Assembly (NCBI GenBank): GCA_033439265.1
Contig: JAVTVX010000026.1
Location: 1,849,501 to 1,913,500 of the forward strand
Direction of reading: 5' to 3'
Length of the DNA stretch: 64,000 nucleotides
DNA from: Dillenia suffruticosa
Lineage: Eukaryota > Streptophyta > Magnoliopsida > Dilleniales > Dilleniaceae
Part shown: positions 28,831 to 46,300 of the stretch, in pieces
Layout of the letters: each line of letters opens with the position of its first letter
How positions within the stretch are numbered: position 1 is the first letter of the stretch
The notes under the pieces: model-generated
Database searches by the model: none
What the model was told of the DNA's origin: nothing
Seen by the model: the letters and a program-made list of their open reading frames with translations, nothing else
Translations under genes and position numbers: made by a program

Positions 28831-30083
28831 GTTGTGACAACTAAATTCACTTTTACATATAGTATTGAGACTGATCCCTTTAGAAAACCCATTGTGAGAG
28901 ATTCATTTGTGAGACAAGGAATCATTGGGTTTCGTATATTTTGACATTTCTCATTATCTACTATTTTTTATACTTATTGAAATATATGACATGCGTGCAT
29001 CATCAGGTCACAAGTTTATTTTTCTTGCACTTATTAATTGTCATATATTGTTATATATTATGGTAAAAGATGTGTCAGGCAGGTGTGGTCGACTCTCTCA
29101 CACGAGTGACCACTTCTGTCTCTGAGTGAGCGGGAATAAGATGGTTTCTAGTTATAAGAGATTTTGAAAGTAGCTCTGTTAGAATATAAGTCGCTCTGAT
29201 ATGTGTTCAGGATGAGGTCATGTGTGATATGACCGACATGGAAATGCCCACATCCATGTTGCCTGTAAGTAGTTAGGTTTAAGATCTCAGATATCACCTG
29301 TGATTAGTGATATTGTCTCTGAGATACTCTCAATGAGATCTCTGGATAAAATCTTATGTCTAGACTGAGTCCCATACCCGTACAGTATTAGAAAAATCTG
29401 GCATATACCCTTTGAGAGATGGGGGAATAACACTGTGACACGTATTTCATATCACGTGTGATGAGATGACCATGGGAAGTGAGAGCTATTATTTGAGACG
29501 ATAGTTTGATCTTAATCTCTATTCCCACTGTGTGAGACCCGAGATCCATTGGGTGAAATCTCTCGTACCCTTATCACTTTCGGCTGTCTCTAAAAGTTTT
29601 GGTTTAATGTTACTATTTTAATCTGTTTATCTATAGCCCGAAAGATAAATTGAGGACTAAGGGACAAGTCTAAGAAAGCAACTGAATTGAGACCGATAGA
29701 ATCGAGTTTGCGAAAAGGAAGGCCAATAGACATTATATCATTGTGTTATATTCACAGGACGACCTGTTATGTTAATCCATATTAGGATTCAAATATAATA
29801 GTGAATATATAGTCGAGCAAATTGATTGGAAATCACTTTTGATGAAAAAAGTTGATCAATGGTATAATTATTTTGAGTATGGGGTACAGCGAGTTATTTT
29901 TATACTAATCGCGACTTCTCGATCATTCTAACAGGTGTATCGAAAAGTCTTTGTTTATAGGTGTACTCGCCGGTCACACGATACCCAATCATGTATGAAA
30001 GTCCAGCAGGGTGAAGTGATAGATCACATTAGTTGAGAACTTGTTACGGATGTAAAATATTCTCGTGTGTAAGTGAAAGATAT

Positions 30084-30557
30084 TGATTATGTATGCCCAC
30101 TAAAGGGCATTTTTGTGATTTTGGGATAATGGAGTAACTCCCATTATCCCATTATTGAGCCCACTAATCAAAATTAATTAACCACTCAATAACTCCGTTA
30201 GAAAGTCTCTTCCTCTCCGATGGTCAAGTGGGCATCTGAGAAAGAGAAAAGAAAACGGTAGCCATAGAGAAGTATGGAAAACGATTTGACACATTTCTTT
30301 TGAGAGAGAAAATATCGAAGGTTTAGGAAAATTCGGCGTAGAGAATTTTTCGTGTCTCACATTTGTCACTGGACTTGAGTTGAGGCGTCGTGGATTTGCG
30401 ATGGTGGTTCAATTGTGTGATCACCATTCAACCATACAATCTGTTCGAGAAACATCGCAACACGATTGATTTTTTGAGACCGCCCTATCAAGATATTTAT
30501 CCTAAAAAATTCTGAATTTATTTATTTACGCTTTCGTATGTATGATTAAATCTGACG
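30084..30557 (+). repeat. 3' LTR of copia C
   Basis: It starts TGATTATGTATGCCC after a purine-rich AAGTGAAAGATAT tract and matches 23399-23868. CTCCT follows at 30558-30562. Confidence 0.9.
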
Positions 30558-30562
30558 CTCCT

Positions 30563-32120
30563 CAGGCAAACCATTTATGAGGACTTCCGCATGCTTCTCG
30601 TCAGACCTGCAATGTGTCGTGCTCATTTCCTTGTACTTGTCTGGTTCTCTCAAGAAACGATATTTAACTTTGATGTATTTGGTTTTTGCCATGCTGAATA
30701 GGATTTTGAACCATGGCAATGGCTGATTTATTGTCACAAAATAGCTTGGTAGGCTTCTTATGATCCATCTACAAATCTTCTAAAAGTTTCTTCAGCAAAA
30801 AAGCTTGATTTGCTGCACCAGTGGCGGAAATATACTCTGCTTTAGCTGTTGATTGTACCACCACTTCTTCTTTTCTTGAGTTCCAGAAGACACCAGAGCC
30901 AAAGGAAAAACAATAAGCTGAAGTGCATTTCGAGTCATCTACACAAGCTGCCCAATCACTGTCAATAACTCCAACCAACTGAAAATTTGTAACCGGCTCA
31001 TACCAAATTCTTGTACTTTCTTTTATTAACCTTGTACTCACCATCTTCCTTCGAACAACTTTTCATTGACAACAAGGGGTGTTCCAACTGGTTTGCACAT
31101 TTCCATGTTGAATCCTTTCAAAATGTCCGAGGCATCTTTGTGTTGATTAACGAAAGTTCCCTTAAAGAGTTTGACGAATTTCAATCCCCAAAATATACTT
31201 CATATAAGCCAAGTCGCTCATATTAAATTATTGCTTCAGGTGTTGCTAGTAATCATCCTTGGCCAAAGGATCACCTCCAATCACCAACAAATCATCAACA
31301 TAAAGAGAAACAATCAAAATATATCATGAAGAAAATGTTTTAACAAAGAGAGCTGCATCGTTGCAACTCCTATCGAAACCATTCTTGCAAAAATAATCAT
31401 CAATTTTCATATACCAAGCTCTTGGAATTAGCTTCCAACCATAAAATGACTTTTTTCATCTTACAAACTTTATGTTCAGCTCCCTAAATAATGAAGCCTT
31501 GTGGTCAACAATTATTTTGCTCTTCTACCTCTTTATTTTGAATGTTTTCATATCAAGTTGCAGAATTTTCCATTTGTTTTGGTAGCAGGAGCAATGAGAG
31601 GTGTGAGGGTGTCAAATCTTGCAACTGGAGCAAAGTATCTACATTGGGCCAAATTCTTAGGCATATACATTCACACCAAATCTAGCTTTGTGCTTGTAAA
31701 TAGAACCAGCAGGATTACGTTTTTAACTTTCTTATATGTTGACCTATTCTAGTTTTTTTTTCTGAGTCGTGAAGATCTCCTACTTCATTAGAACTTGCCA
31801 CTTTCTTGCCTTCACAACTTCATTAAAATCTGTTGATTCTAGTGCCATATTGCACATTTCATAAATTCCAGCAAGCGATCTAGTTTTTTGTGCTGGAGAG
31901 CTAAAAGATGAAGATGAAGATGGAGGGCTCGAAGGGTTGATATCTGCACTCAAATCAACATCATGCTCCGAGTTTGATTCTTCTTCATTGTGCTCATCTG
32001 CAAAAACTTGTTCCCGTCCTTTGGCAACTTGAAGATGAGCACAAATTTTAATACCAATTAAAGAATCAGGAACATTATGATTCTTCTTCTTCATTGTGCT
32101 CATCCAAAACAGAGGCAGGG
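30563..32120 (-). mobile_element. Older copia fossil (copia B), reverse transcriptase to RNase H part
   Basis: Minus-strand remnants: the RNase H core (VIDSDWAACVDDSKCTSAYC, then SGVFWNSRKEEVVVQSTAKA) at 30769-31044, a C-terminal tail (CRSDEKHAEVLINGLPEER) at about 30550-30620, a reverse-transcriptase stretch around 31260-31340, and a polar integrase-reverse transcriptase linker (31780-32103). No LTR was identified, so the 5' half is missing or lies in unrecognisable sequence. Copia C inserted into its C-terminal coding end. Confidence 0.8.
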
Positions 32121-33009
32121 CAGCATTAAGTAGTGTATAACTTTTATTTTATTATAATCGACTATATTAGTTAAGATTAAGGTAAAATATAATGTTTTGA
32201 ATGTGGCAAAAATGAAGGTTAGTAAAAGAGAGGTGCATGATCAAGGTCGACATTAGAATCTAGACTAGGTTATAAATTAATAGAGTCAAGCCAAGTCGTA
32301 TTTGGTCATTTGTTCATAAGGGTTGTTCCAGCTCAACTCAGGATCATGATGAAATTGGTGAAGTATGCTTGAGCTCGGCTTTTGAGAAAATGGGTAAAGC
32401 TCACATTCAGTTTGAAAGAGTTATCAATGGTGAATATCCGAGATAACTCAAGAACGTGAGAACCATTGCTATGAATAGTTGAAGAGTTGCCAACATTACC
32501 AAAGGGTATGAACACACTCAATAGACATACTTATAAGACAGGCCTTCCCCATTTTTAGTTTAATCCTGTTATAACGTAGGCCGCCTTCCCCACCCGAAAG
32601 GGAGAATTAGAAGGGCTGGCCTGCTGTTCCTTGTGTTAGAGCAAAAACTTTAGCAACGTTTAAACATTTTTGCATAACACAATTTAACTCAATTTTGAAT
32701 GATTTTTTTCTTAATTTTTGCAAAATAAGGGTTGGAAATGCATATTAATTTGATTTAGTTCCGACTAAATTTAACTTTTAGAATTGATTTAGTTGAATTT
32801 TGAAAAAAAAATTGTGATTTCATCTGAATTTATAACTTATTGAATTGCAACCTTGATTATCTTTTTCAAATGGACCAAGTTAAGGGAATAGTGTTATGGA
32901 ATGTGAAAATGCATTTTAGAACCTTGGCCACAGGTGGAAATATACCCATAAAAGTTCAAGCCGACCCCATGTTAGGGTGGGCATTGAAGGTTCAAGCCTA
33001 ACCTTTTGT
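32121..33009. other. Intergenic stretch with nothing recognised
   Basis: AT-rich and without a convincing open frame. It may include decayed flanks of copia B or copia D. Confidence 0.5.
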
Positions 33010-35560
33010 CCTTGTTGATAAAATATGTCAATGAGAGATTTTTACCACAAGTTAAATTTAATTTGAATTTTAAATTAAGGATATGGATGGTTAACCCACT
33101 ATCCCCAACTTCTCACAACTCCCATGTATGTTAAAATCTCTCTTTGTGTGAGTTAACAATTGAATTAATTTTTTGAACGAATGGTTCTCTCTGCACGACT
33201 GAGGAAGAGTGAACTGAGACGATCAAAGATTGCCGAGAGAGAGATTGAGATATTCAAAGAGCTTATATTCTCTAAAGTGAGAAACAATTAAGGGCATTGT
33301 GAAAATTTCAAATAGGAAATTTTCTTCAATCATTTGCAATTCACCGAATTATAGATTGAGATGGCATGGTATTATGGTGCATCTTCCATGATCACCAGCC
33401 CGACCATGTGATTGTTCAATAGGGTTCACAGTTCGGATTTTGAAGACTTACATATTGAGGTACAATTCCCCAAATATTCAGACTTGTTTAATTTTTTACA
33501 CACTTCTGCATCGTAGAATAAATCTACCATTAATATAAGAGTATGTTTAAATTTATTTTAAAAAATTTTGAAACTTTTTGGGATAAAAAAATATGTAAGG
33601 TAAAATTTAGAATCCGAATCATGAATGAATTTCATAAATCTGAAAATACTATGAAATTATCCATGACCTAAGAATTATAAACATAATTTTTGTTGAAATT
33701 TTAGACCTCTCTAAGGCCATGAAACTATTAGTCAAAACTTCCAGCCATGTACAGTGACCACGAACATTTGAACTTAAACCTGTCGAGTTTAAAAATGAAT
33801 TGATCTGTGAAAATAGTTTATAAATGTTTCTCATATTCTAATCTACATTTTTATGCATTGATTGTGGTTTTCAGTAATTGGAAAGCGAGATTCTTTGTCG
33901 ACCATGAAGGGTCGTGACAAAGATGTTTAATCCACCATTTTTAAAAGCATGATTTTTTCTAAAATTGAGTCTAGGATGAATGAAGGAAGACTAATTATGA
34001 TTTCCAATTGAAATCGACATAAAAAGTGGTCGAAAATGAGTTTTCCAACGGTCAAGTCATGGAACCCGCTTGCAAACCCGTCGGACAAGGAAGACCCAAC
34101 CTAACCTGTGGGCACATACATGTCACATGCACTGAGGTGCGTGATGGCTCGCATGACACGTACAAGGAGCCAACCCATGAATACAAGCTTGAGGTCTAGG
34201 TCATTCCAACCCAGATCCACGTCCTAACCTGCGTTGCGACCCGGGACACAAGTGCCATTCGTGCAGGCATGTGACTGACATGTTGCATATCTGGCACATG
34301 CACCAACACGCAACCAACACATGCAGGTGTATGGCAATGTCGCCACGTGTTTGGTGGCGCATCAACCTACTCTGAATTGGATTTTCCCCTTTTTTGAAGG
34401 TCCTACATCATTGATTATGACTTTTTGGGGGTTTTTGTATACCGAATCCAAATACAGATAATAACATGTAACTCCTGGTAATGGTGGATGTGTCTGTTGA
34501 TCTATTTGTTCGCTTTTTTTAAGGTTTATATTTGAAATATCTCATTTACGTTGATTCAAAAAATGTACAAAATATATAAATAAATATCAATAAATCACTA
34601 AATTCTCTTATTTTGTATACCAGAGAGGCTATATTGAAAACTGTCATTCTTGATATTAGAAAATTCAGTTTGTTCTCGAGGAGCAGAATCTTTTTAATAT
34701 TCTAAGGCATAAGATCATTGATCTCGAGGAGGGTACCACACCTCGGAAAAGATAAGATAAGTGTGTGGAAAAAAAAGGATAGTCAGACTAGGACAATCTA
34801 ATCATTAGTATGCATGATGACATGATCTTAATCTATGAATAGTATCCTATGACTATGTTAGTTTAGCTCACTCTAAAAGAGTATTATGATAATCTCTCAA
34901 CTCCTAAAGTGAGAATGATGACTTATAAGTTCATCATTTATAAGAAAAATATGATTACTAGGTTAAGGAATGCGGATGAACCCATTTCAAATGAGTTTCA
35001 AATATTGGGTATGATCCGGTCTTTACCTGAATCATGGAAGATTATGAAAACTTATCTCATACACGATGAGAGTATCGTACTTTCATTGATATGAGTAAAC
35101 ATTGTGAGCCCAAGAATGAGTGCTTGGAGGTGAATAGACTGTACTTGGGACATGCTTATGCGACAGAGTTAAGTAAGGACTCCCGAGACACTAAATATAA
35201 ATAGCATAAATATGAGAAAAAGACCTGAGAGCCAGGCAAAAAGAAACCATTCAAGAAATTTAACAACAAAATACAAAAGAGTAGGAAGAAAAAGTTTGAA
35301 AAAACTAAAGTGAAGTGCTACATATATGATAAATTTGATCATTTCAATCGTGAGTATGACGAGTGGAAAGTATATCATTCATTTTTACATGATTTGAGTC
35401 TTATCTCCTCTACTGTGATACTCATTGATTATTTTTCTTTGTGGAATGTAAACTTAGGAGTTACCAATCATGTAGCTTGAGATAGGAGCATGTATGTTAA
35501 ATGAGTTCTCGAGTTAGGAGGATTTACATGGAAAATTGAGTATTTGTTTTGGAGTGACAA
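33010..35560 (+). mobile_element. Copia fossil related to copia C, 3'-truncated (copia D)
   Basis: An LTR-like segment (about 33010-33529) ends AAATCTACCA, followed by TTAATATAAGAGT, a decayed initiator-Met primer site. The internal sequence then follows copia C closely: the leader (GGTCGAAAATGAGTTTTCC near 34028 parallels 24350), Gag (about 34620-35360) and the zinc-knuckle region. Similarity stops near 35558, equivalent to about 26103 in copia C, so the integrase, reverse transcriptase and right LTR are absent. The left boundary of the LTR is approximate because it has diverged from the copia C LTR. Confidence 0.7.
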
Positions 35561-36016
35561 TCCCTAAAAATTTGGAGGTGCTTACAACAATTCTCTCGAA
35601 GTTTTATTGCAGCTAAACGAAGGAACTCAAATACCAAACTTTTAAAGTCATATGAAAGGGCATATTTAGTGTTTCACAATAAAGATAACATCAAAGATAA
35701 GTGCAGTGTAATTTCTAAAAATTAAAATATTAAAATACAGAAATTTATTTATAATTACCGAGAGATTACAACAACGAAGAAGAAGAAGATGGGTCAAAGT
35801 GGAGATTTTCACCAAAGGGCGCTCCTTTTCCTCGCTTATGGACTGACAATCTCCATCTGCTTAAGCCCTTTCAATGCGATTAGAGCAATTTGAAATTTTA
35901 TAGATCACTGTGCTAAAATAATTGCCCATCTAAGTCTTGTCTATGATTATATAATACAAACAAGTCACAATCCCAAGAAAATCAATGAGAAGAAGATAAT
36001 TAATAGGACAACTTGC
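35561..36016. other. 3' flank of SCPL gene 2
   Basis: This lies between the copia D break and the stop codon of SCPL gene 2. No gene is recognised. The SCPL 3' UTR should lie here. Confidence 0.5.
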
Positions 36017-41880
<5,864 letters not shown>

Positions 41881-41892
41881 TCTTCGCTATCA

Positions 41893-41911
41893 CTAGAGAG
41901 AGAGGGAGAGG

Positions 41912-42004
<93 letters not shown>
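41893..42004. repeat. (GA)n tract in the 5' leader/promoter of SCPL gene 2
   Basis: About 110 bp of GA (CT on the gene strand), pure from about 41917, lies 13 bp upstream of the start codon. In plants, CT-rich leaders and GAGA elements can affect expression; here that is inference only. Confidence 0.9.
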
Positions 42005-42008
<4 letters not shown>

Positions 42009-42095
42009 GTCTTGCTGTTTTGTTTGTCTCGGCTTTTGCCATTTTCATAATTTCATATAATACAAAAGAGAAAGACAGTGTTGACCCCACTCTTC

Positions 42096-42102
42096 TTTAT
42101 AC
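42096..42102 (-). promoter_or_regulatory. Candidate TATA box of SCPL gene 2
   Basis: The minus strand reads GGGGTATAAAGAAGAG about 215 bp upstream of the ATG. A second, AT-rich candidate (TATTATATGAAAT) lies at about 42050-42062. Either would place the long CT tract in the 5' UTR. Confidence 0.35.
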
Positions 42103-42520
42103 CCCACACACCATGTTGACCTGGTCCGTCACTGTTGATTTCCTTTCTCTCTGTTCTCACTCCCTCACCCCGAAAAAAAGAAATAAACAAAACAAAACAA
42201 AACAAAAAGCCCAAATTAATTGTTGCATCGGAACTCCATGTTAACATTCAAAGATTTTCTTAAATTTTGATCTCGACCTTGTAATTTGACATTTAACTCC
42301 GTAATTTGTGTTTGTCGCCGAACTTGTCGATATGCAATTTTGTCTTAAATTAATTACTGGTTTTCATATAAAAAGCACGCTCTTTCCCACTTATGCTACT
42401 CACCACGCCGTTTTACTTTACCGACGCATGTTCAAATCAACCGAGCCGTGTAGTTTGAAAATAGAAAGACTAATGAAAAATATCATATTTAATTTCTAAA
42501 ATTAGAGTTCTAACGAACAT

Positions 42521-43241
42521 GAAAAAATTATACGTCAAATATTTAAATTTTATCTCGAATTCACATATTACTTATTAAACTTTAAAATGTAACGATTGAA
42601 AACCTAAATTTTAAAATTCATAACACCGTTAATTCTTCTGTTATTAACTAAACCAACCTGATCGTTAAATATTGGCATGACCTAGATGATGTGATAAATT
42701 ATTTTCTGACGTATCTTCCGCTCTGAAGCCTACTTATCAATTGCATCTTCTTGAGAAAACCTATGCAGGTGTCTTTTTTAATTTTTTTTCCTTTTTGTGT
42801 TGTCGATTTTTTTTTTGGGAAATTTCTATATTTTTGATTTGGTTTTTATGTGAATTAGTGGAGACTTATCCATTGGAGACATTGAGGGCCGATCTAGCAA
42901 CGAAATTAGGGCTTACAGATCGGCAATTGCAGATGTGGTTTTGTCATAAAAGGTTGAAAGATCGAAAAGCGTCGCCTGTGAAGCGGCAAAGGAATGAAGG
43001 AGCAGTAGGGACGCCGAATAGTGGAGGAATAGGTGGGGATGATGTGAGTGGAGGTAAATTGGTGAATGAGCATGGCTCTAGGGGGTCGAGATCAGGGTCC
43101 AGCCCGTTTGGCCACGGTAGTGGTGGTGGTGAGGCGCAGAGAGTAGCAGTTCTGCATGGTGGGGTGCCTATGTCATCATGCACCCTACAGAGGTTTTTTT
43201 TTTATTACCATAGAAGAGAGAGAAGGGGGAGGGGAGGGGAG

Positions 43242-43272
<31 letters not shown>

Positions 43273-43615
43273 AGAGAAATTTTTTACCTTTCCACGGAGT
43301 TTTGCTGACCTACCATGCCACATCATCAGTAATGCTGATGTGGCTACGTTATTAGTATATGATGCTAACCTATCAACCGACACATAAGTAATTATTGTTA
43401 CACTAAAAGCCAGATAAAACAATATCCATCCATATCATCTACTACATCGATCCAAGTCAGTATTTAACGGTCAGGTTAACTTAGTTATTAATAACGAAAG
43501 AACTAATAATATTCTAAATTTTGAAATTTAGCTTCTTAGTCATTGTATTTTAAAATTTAATGATTAATTTATGAATTTGGAGTTAAATTTTGAAGACTTA
43601 ACGTTAAATTTTCTC
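42521..43615. mobile_element. Pack-MULE-like element carrying a homeobox gene fragment
   Basis: Long imperfect inverted repeats of about 170-190 bp flank the segment: 42521-about 42695 and about 43425-43615. The left end reads GAAAAAATTATACGTCAAAT and the reverse complement of the right end reads GAGAAAATTTAACGTTAAGT. Inside, AACCTGATCGTTAAATATTG (left) corresponds to AACCTGACCGTTAAATACTG (right, reverse complement). Long terminal inverted repeats with GAGAAAATT-type ends are characteristic of Mutator-like elements. Between them lie two exons and one intron of an RLT-type homeobox gene and a GA-rich low-complexity stretch. No transposase is present. No convincing 9-bp target duplication was seen, so the outer limits are approximate. 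Confidence 0.65.
42727..43170 (+). pseudogene. Captured fragment of an RLT1/RLT2-type homeobox-DDT gene
   Basis: The first exon remnant (to 42768) encodes YQLHLLEKTYA. A 90-bp GT-AG intron (42769-42858) follows. The second (from 42859) encodes VETYPLETLRADLATKLGL, then DRQLQMWFCHKRLKDRKASP, the homeodomain recognition helix (WFCHKRLKDRK) characteristic of RINGLET/RLT homeobox-DDT proteins. A basic KRQR patch and a Gly/Ser-rich stretch with SSPFGHGSGGGEAQRV follow, as in that family. The homeodomain N-terminal part and everything after the Gly-rich region (DDT, WHIM domains) are missing. The frame is open through the retained part. It retains an intron, so it was captured as DNA rather than by reverse transcription. 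It lies between MULE-type inverted repeats. Confidence 0.8.
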
Positions 43616-43973
43616 AAATCAAAAACCGTTTGTCTTGAGGACAAAAATAAATTAAGTTTTTATGCTTCTTTTATTACAGGACACTGGGAGATAGAGACAT
43701 AAATAAAAATTTTAATAATTTTTTTTTAACTTTGCCATCATACACAATCAAATTCATGTTGTTTCCCCTTTTGCCGTATTTTTCAAAATGAATTAGATCA
43801 GTTAGTTTGATCAGTTCAATTAAAAATCATTTTATAGTTCAATTCAATTTTTACTATTAAATCAGATTAAATCAATTCAGTGAAAATTATTTAAAATCGA
43901 TAAAAACTAGTAAAACTAATAAATCGTTCAAATCAGTACAAAGAAAAATATGAATTTTATTTTATTTTAAAAC

Positions 43974-44012
<39 letters not shown>

Positions 44013-44585
44013 ACATCATGTTGATATCTTCCTATTCGTAAAATGGTCCAAATGGTCTGACCAATAAACCAAGATCTTATTTACTTATTTGATTTTAAAA
44101 CCATTGCCCTTTTTGTCTTGTCAAGTTGATATATCACATATTTATACATATTTTCTTATTATTTTATATGAATTTTCTCATATTTTCTTATCATTTCTCT
44201 TTTATTTAACTACATAATGTGCTATTTTCATTTTTCATTTTTCTTTTTTTAGGGGTTTAAAAGTAATTCATAAATATTTAAGCAAATTAGAGTCAAAGAA
44301 AATTCACCGAGGTGGTGAAGGTCCAAAAAGATGAAAAAAATGAGAGAAAAAAAAAACCAACAATAACAACAATATTTTCTATATTATTGTTACTATAATA
44401 TCATCACACAGCAGTCCCGATAGTTTTGAGTTTCAAGGGAAAAATATCTCATTATAACTACAGTATAACTACAATGTTCTATGGTAGTTATGATAACCTT
44501 TACACCTCGATTGTAAAATGGCAAATCGTGAATGCATTAGTAACTATGATATGCTTATTATCACTATTACACTAATGAAAAACAG
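43616..44585. other. AT-rich intergenic stretch
   Basis: No gene is recognised. It contains a (TA)n microsatellite at about 43977-44003 and several AT-rich low-complexity stretches. Confidence 0.6.
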
Positions 44586-44589
44586 CTTC

Positions 44590-45110
44590 TGCATTTTGTT
44601 TCACTCAGGCAATATATCTAGCCACAAGGAGGTTGTACATATTTAACATCTGAGAATCGAAGTTTGTTTAAGGTTCTTTAAGAGAATAAGTTGTACATCA
44701 ATTTGAAGGAGTGTATTATCATGTTTGAGTACCTTTTGCTCCCACGATTTATTGTTAGAGCTGACGGGTTCGAGATGATAACATTAATGTTCATGCCTTT
44801 CATAATTGGATAATATCTAAGATCGTGGGGTATGTTTTTTTCACGAGTTGGTCACCTTTTATAGGCAATTTATCATGTATCTTAGTCGTATCATTACTCG
44901 ATCTATTGATTGTTTGAAGAAAGATAATTTTTTAATGGGACAAGAGATAAAGAGAAGAGCTTTGGCTTGATTGAGGAAAAGTTTCATAATGTACCTATAT
45001 TAATTTTGCAAGATTTTGGGAACGTGTTTGAGATTAAATGTGATACTAGTGAACTTGGCATTCGTAAGTGTTGTAACAAGAGAAGCAAGCTATGCCTTTT
45101 TCAATGAAAA
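44590..45110 (+). pseudogene. Ty3/gypsy reverse transcriptase to RNase H fragment
   Basis: Plus-strand remnants match, in order, the end of a gypsy reverse transcriptase (KLYINLKECIIMF, LLLPRFIVRADGFE near 44690-44780), the connection (CLKKDNFLMGQE near 44910) and the start of RNase H (VFEIKCDTSELGI near 45020). It is a heavily broken fossil. It ends about 30 bp before an LTR-like repeat at 45140. Confidence 0.75.
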
Positions 45111-45139
45111 TCTAATAGTTAGAAAATTGTTAAAGAATT

Positions 45140-46300
45140 TGTTAGATTAGATAGTACTTAATAGATTGAATAATAGTTAGTAGAAATTAGAAAACTAATT
45201 AGTAAAAATAGTATAAATAGTAATTTCAAAACATATAATGAGTATTGAATAGAATTGTATTAAAATTTCTTTTTCTCTCTCTCTCTCTCTATTCTCTCAC
45301 CCTTTCTATCGTTTTCTATCTCTCTCTCTTCAATTTCTCTCTCCCTCTACTTTTTTCCCTCTCTCTAGAGTTGAATTGTTACAAATTAGAATTAGAGTTC
45401 ACAATTCTTGAAAAGACGATTAGAAAATGGCAAAGGAAGCTCGGTTCAAAGAACAACTCAAGAAACTAGATGCAAAAACTACGTATCGACAAAAGGTTGG
45501 ATGAACAGAATAAAAACATGAAAACTTTTATGGCCAATTTTGGAGCAAAATTTAATAGCTTCTTGAAGATGATGAATAAAAACAAACATGAAAAACAATG
45601 TATTAAAACACTTTCTAAATCTCTCATTTTACCCAAAGTAAAGAAGGTTGAGGGTAGAAGAAGGGTCCTAGACGTCCAAGAAAAAATCTATTAATCATGG
45701 TTTCTTATCAAATTCTCCAAAAATTGAAATTTTGGGATTCATTTTGAAATTTTCTTTGCCAGGATTTCAATTGTTCAAAAAAAGAAGCTATTGATAATGG
45801 GTTCTTACCAAACCCTCCAAAGATGAAACTTCTTATATTCATCAAGAAATATCCTCCACCAAAAACTAATTCAAAAAGGTCTCTCTCAAATTTTCTTATC
45901 TCTATTTTTCTCTCACTACTCTCCGTGCTACCAAGTCACTTCCATTATTCATATCCATCACATCAACTCTCAACAAAAATGTAAGCGTTGATTTAAGGAA
46001 GTCTTTAAGGGAAGAATTTGTTAAATTAGTTAGTTATTAATAAATTAGTTAGTAGTTAGTAGTTAGTAGAAGTGGTTAATAGTTCATTGAAATCAGTAGA
46101 ATTAGTTAGTACAAATAGTAATCTCAATACATATAATGGGTATCGAATAGAATTGTATTACAATCCCTCTTTCTCCCTGTTTTTATTCTCTCTTCCTCTA
46201 TATCTCTTCTATCTCTCTCTCTCTCTCTCTCTCTCTATAATATTAGAACTCGATATCTAATTGTATCGATATCTTATATCTTATAGGGTGAACTCTAGTA
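45140..46300 (+). mobile_element. Short LTR-retrotransposon derivative with a gag remnant
   Basis: Two similar segments, 45140-about 45415 and 46019-about 46300, both start TGTTARATTAG and share AATAGTATAAATAGTAAT-like and CATATAATGRGTATYGAATAG blocks and a CT-rich leader. They look like LTRs. The roughly 600 bp between them encodes a gag-like coiled stretch (ARFKEQLKKLDAK, MKTFMANFGAKFNSFLKMM) and ends with a purine tract (AAGGGAAGAATT) before the second LTR. Pol is absent from the interval. Exact LTR ends and the target duplication were not determined. Confidence 0.6.

Larger units (their letters stand above)
23399..30557 (+). mobile_element. Ty1/copia LTR retrotransposon fossil (copia C)
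   Basis: The LTRs at 23399-23868 and 30084-30557 (about 470 bp) are flanked by the 5-bp duplication CTCCT (23394-23398 and 30558-30562). An initiator-Met-type primer site (TTGATATCAGAGC) lies at 23869-23881. Plus-strand remnants in order are: a GC-rich leader, Gag with a zinc knuckle (GHFAHEC near 25880), protease region, integrase pre-domain (CEFCLDGK, LQLVNCDIYG near 26450-26550), reverse transcriptase (about 27600-28100) and RNase H (about 28500-28800). A further 1.2 kb of unassigned 3' sequence precedes the right LTR. LTR divergence by eye is about 15%. It is broken many times. Confidence 0.92.

Noticed and set aside
30178-30369. Minus-strand open frame
   Set aside because: It falls inside the 3' LTR of copia C. 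A related frame occurs in the other LTR for the same reason.
43168-43422. Minus-strand open frame in the Pack-MULE
   Set aside because: It is low complexity from the GA-rich tract and antisense to the captured fragment.
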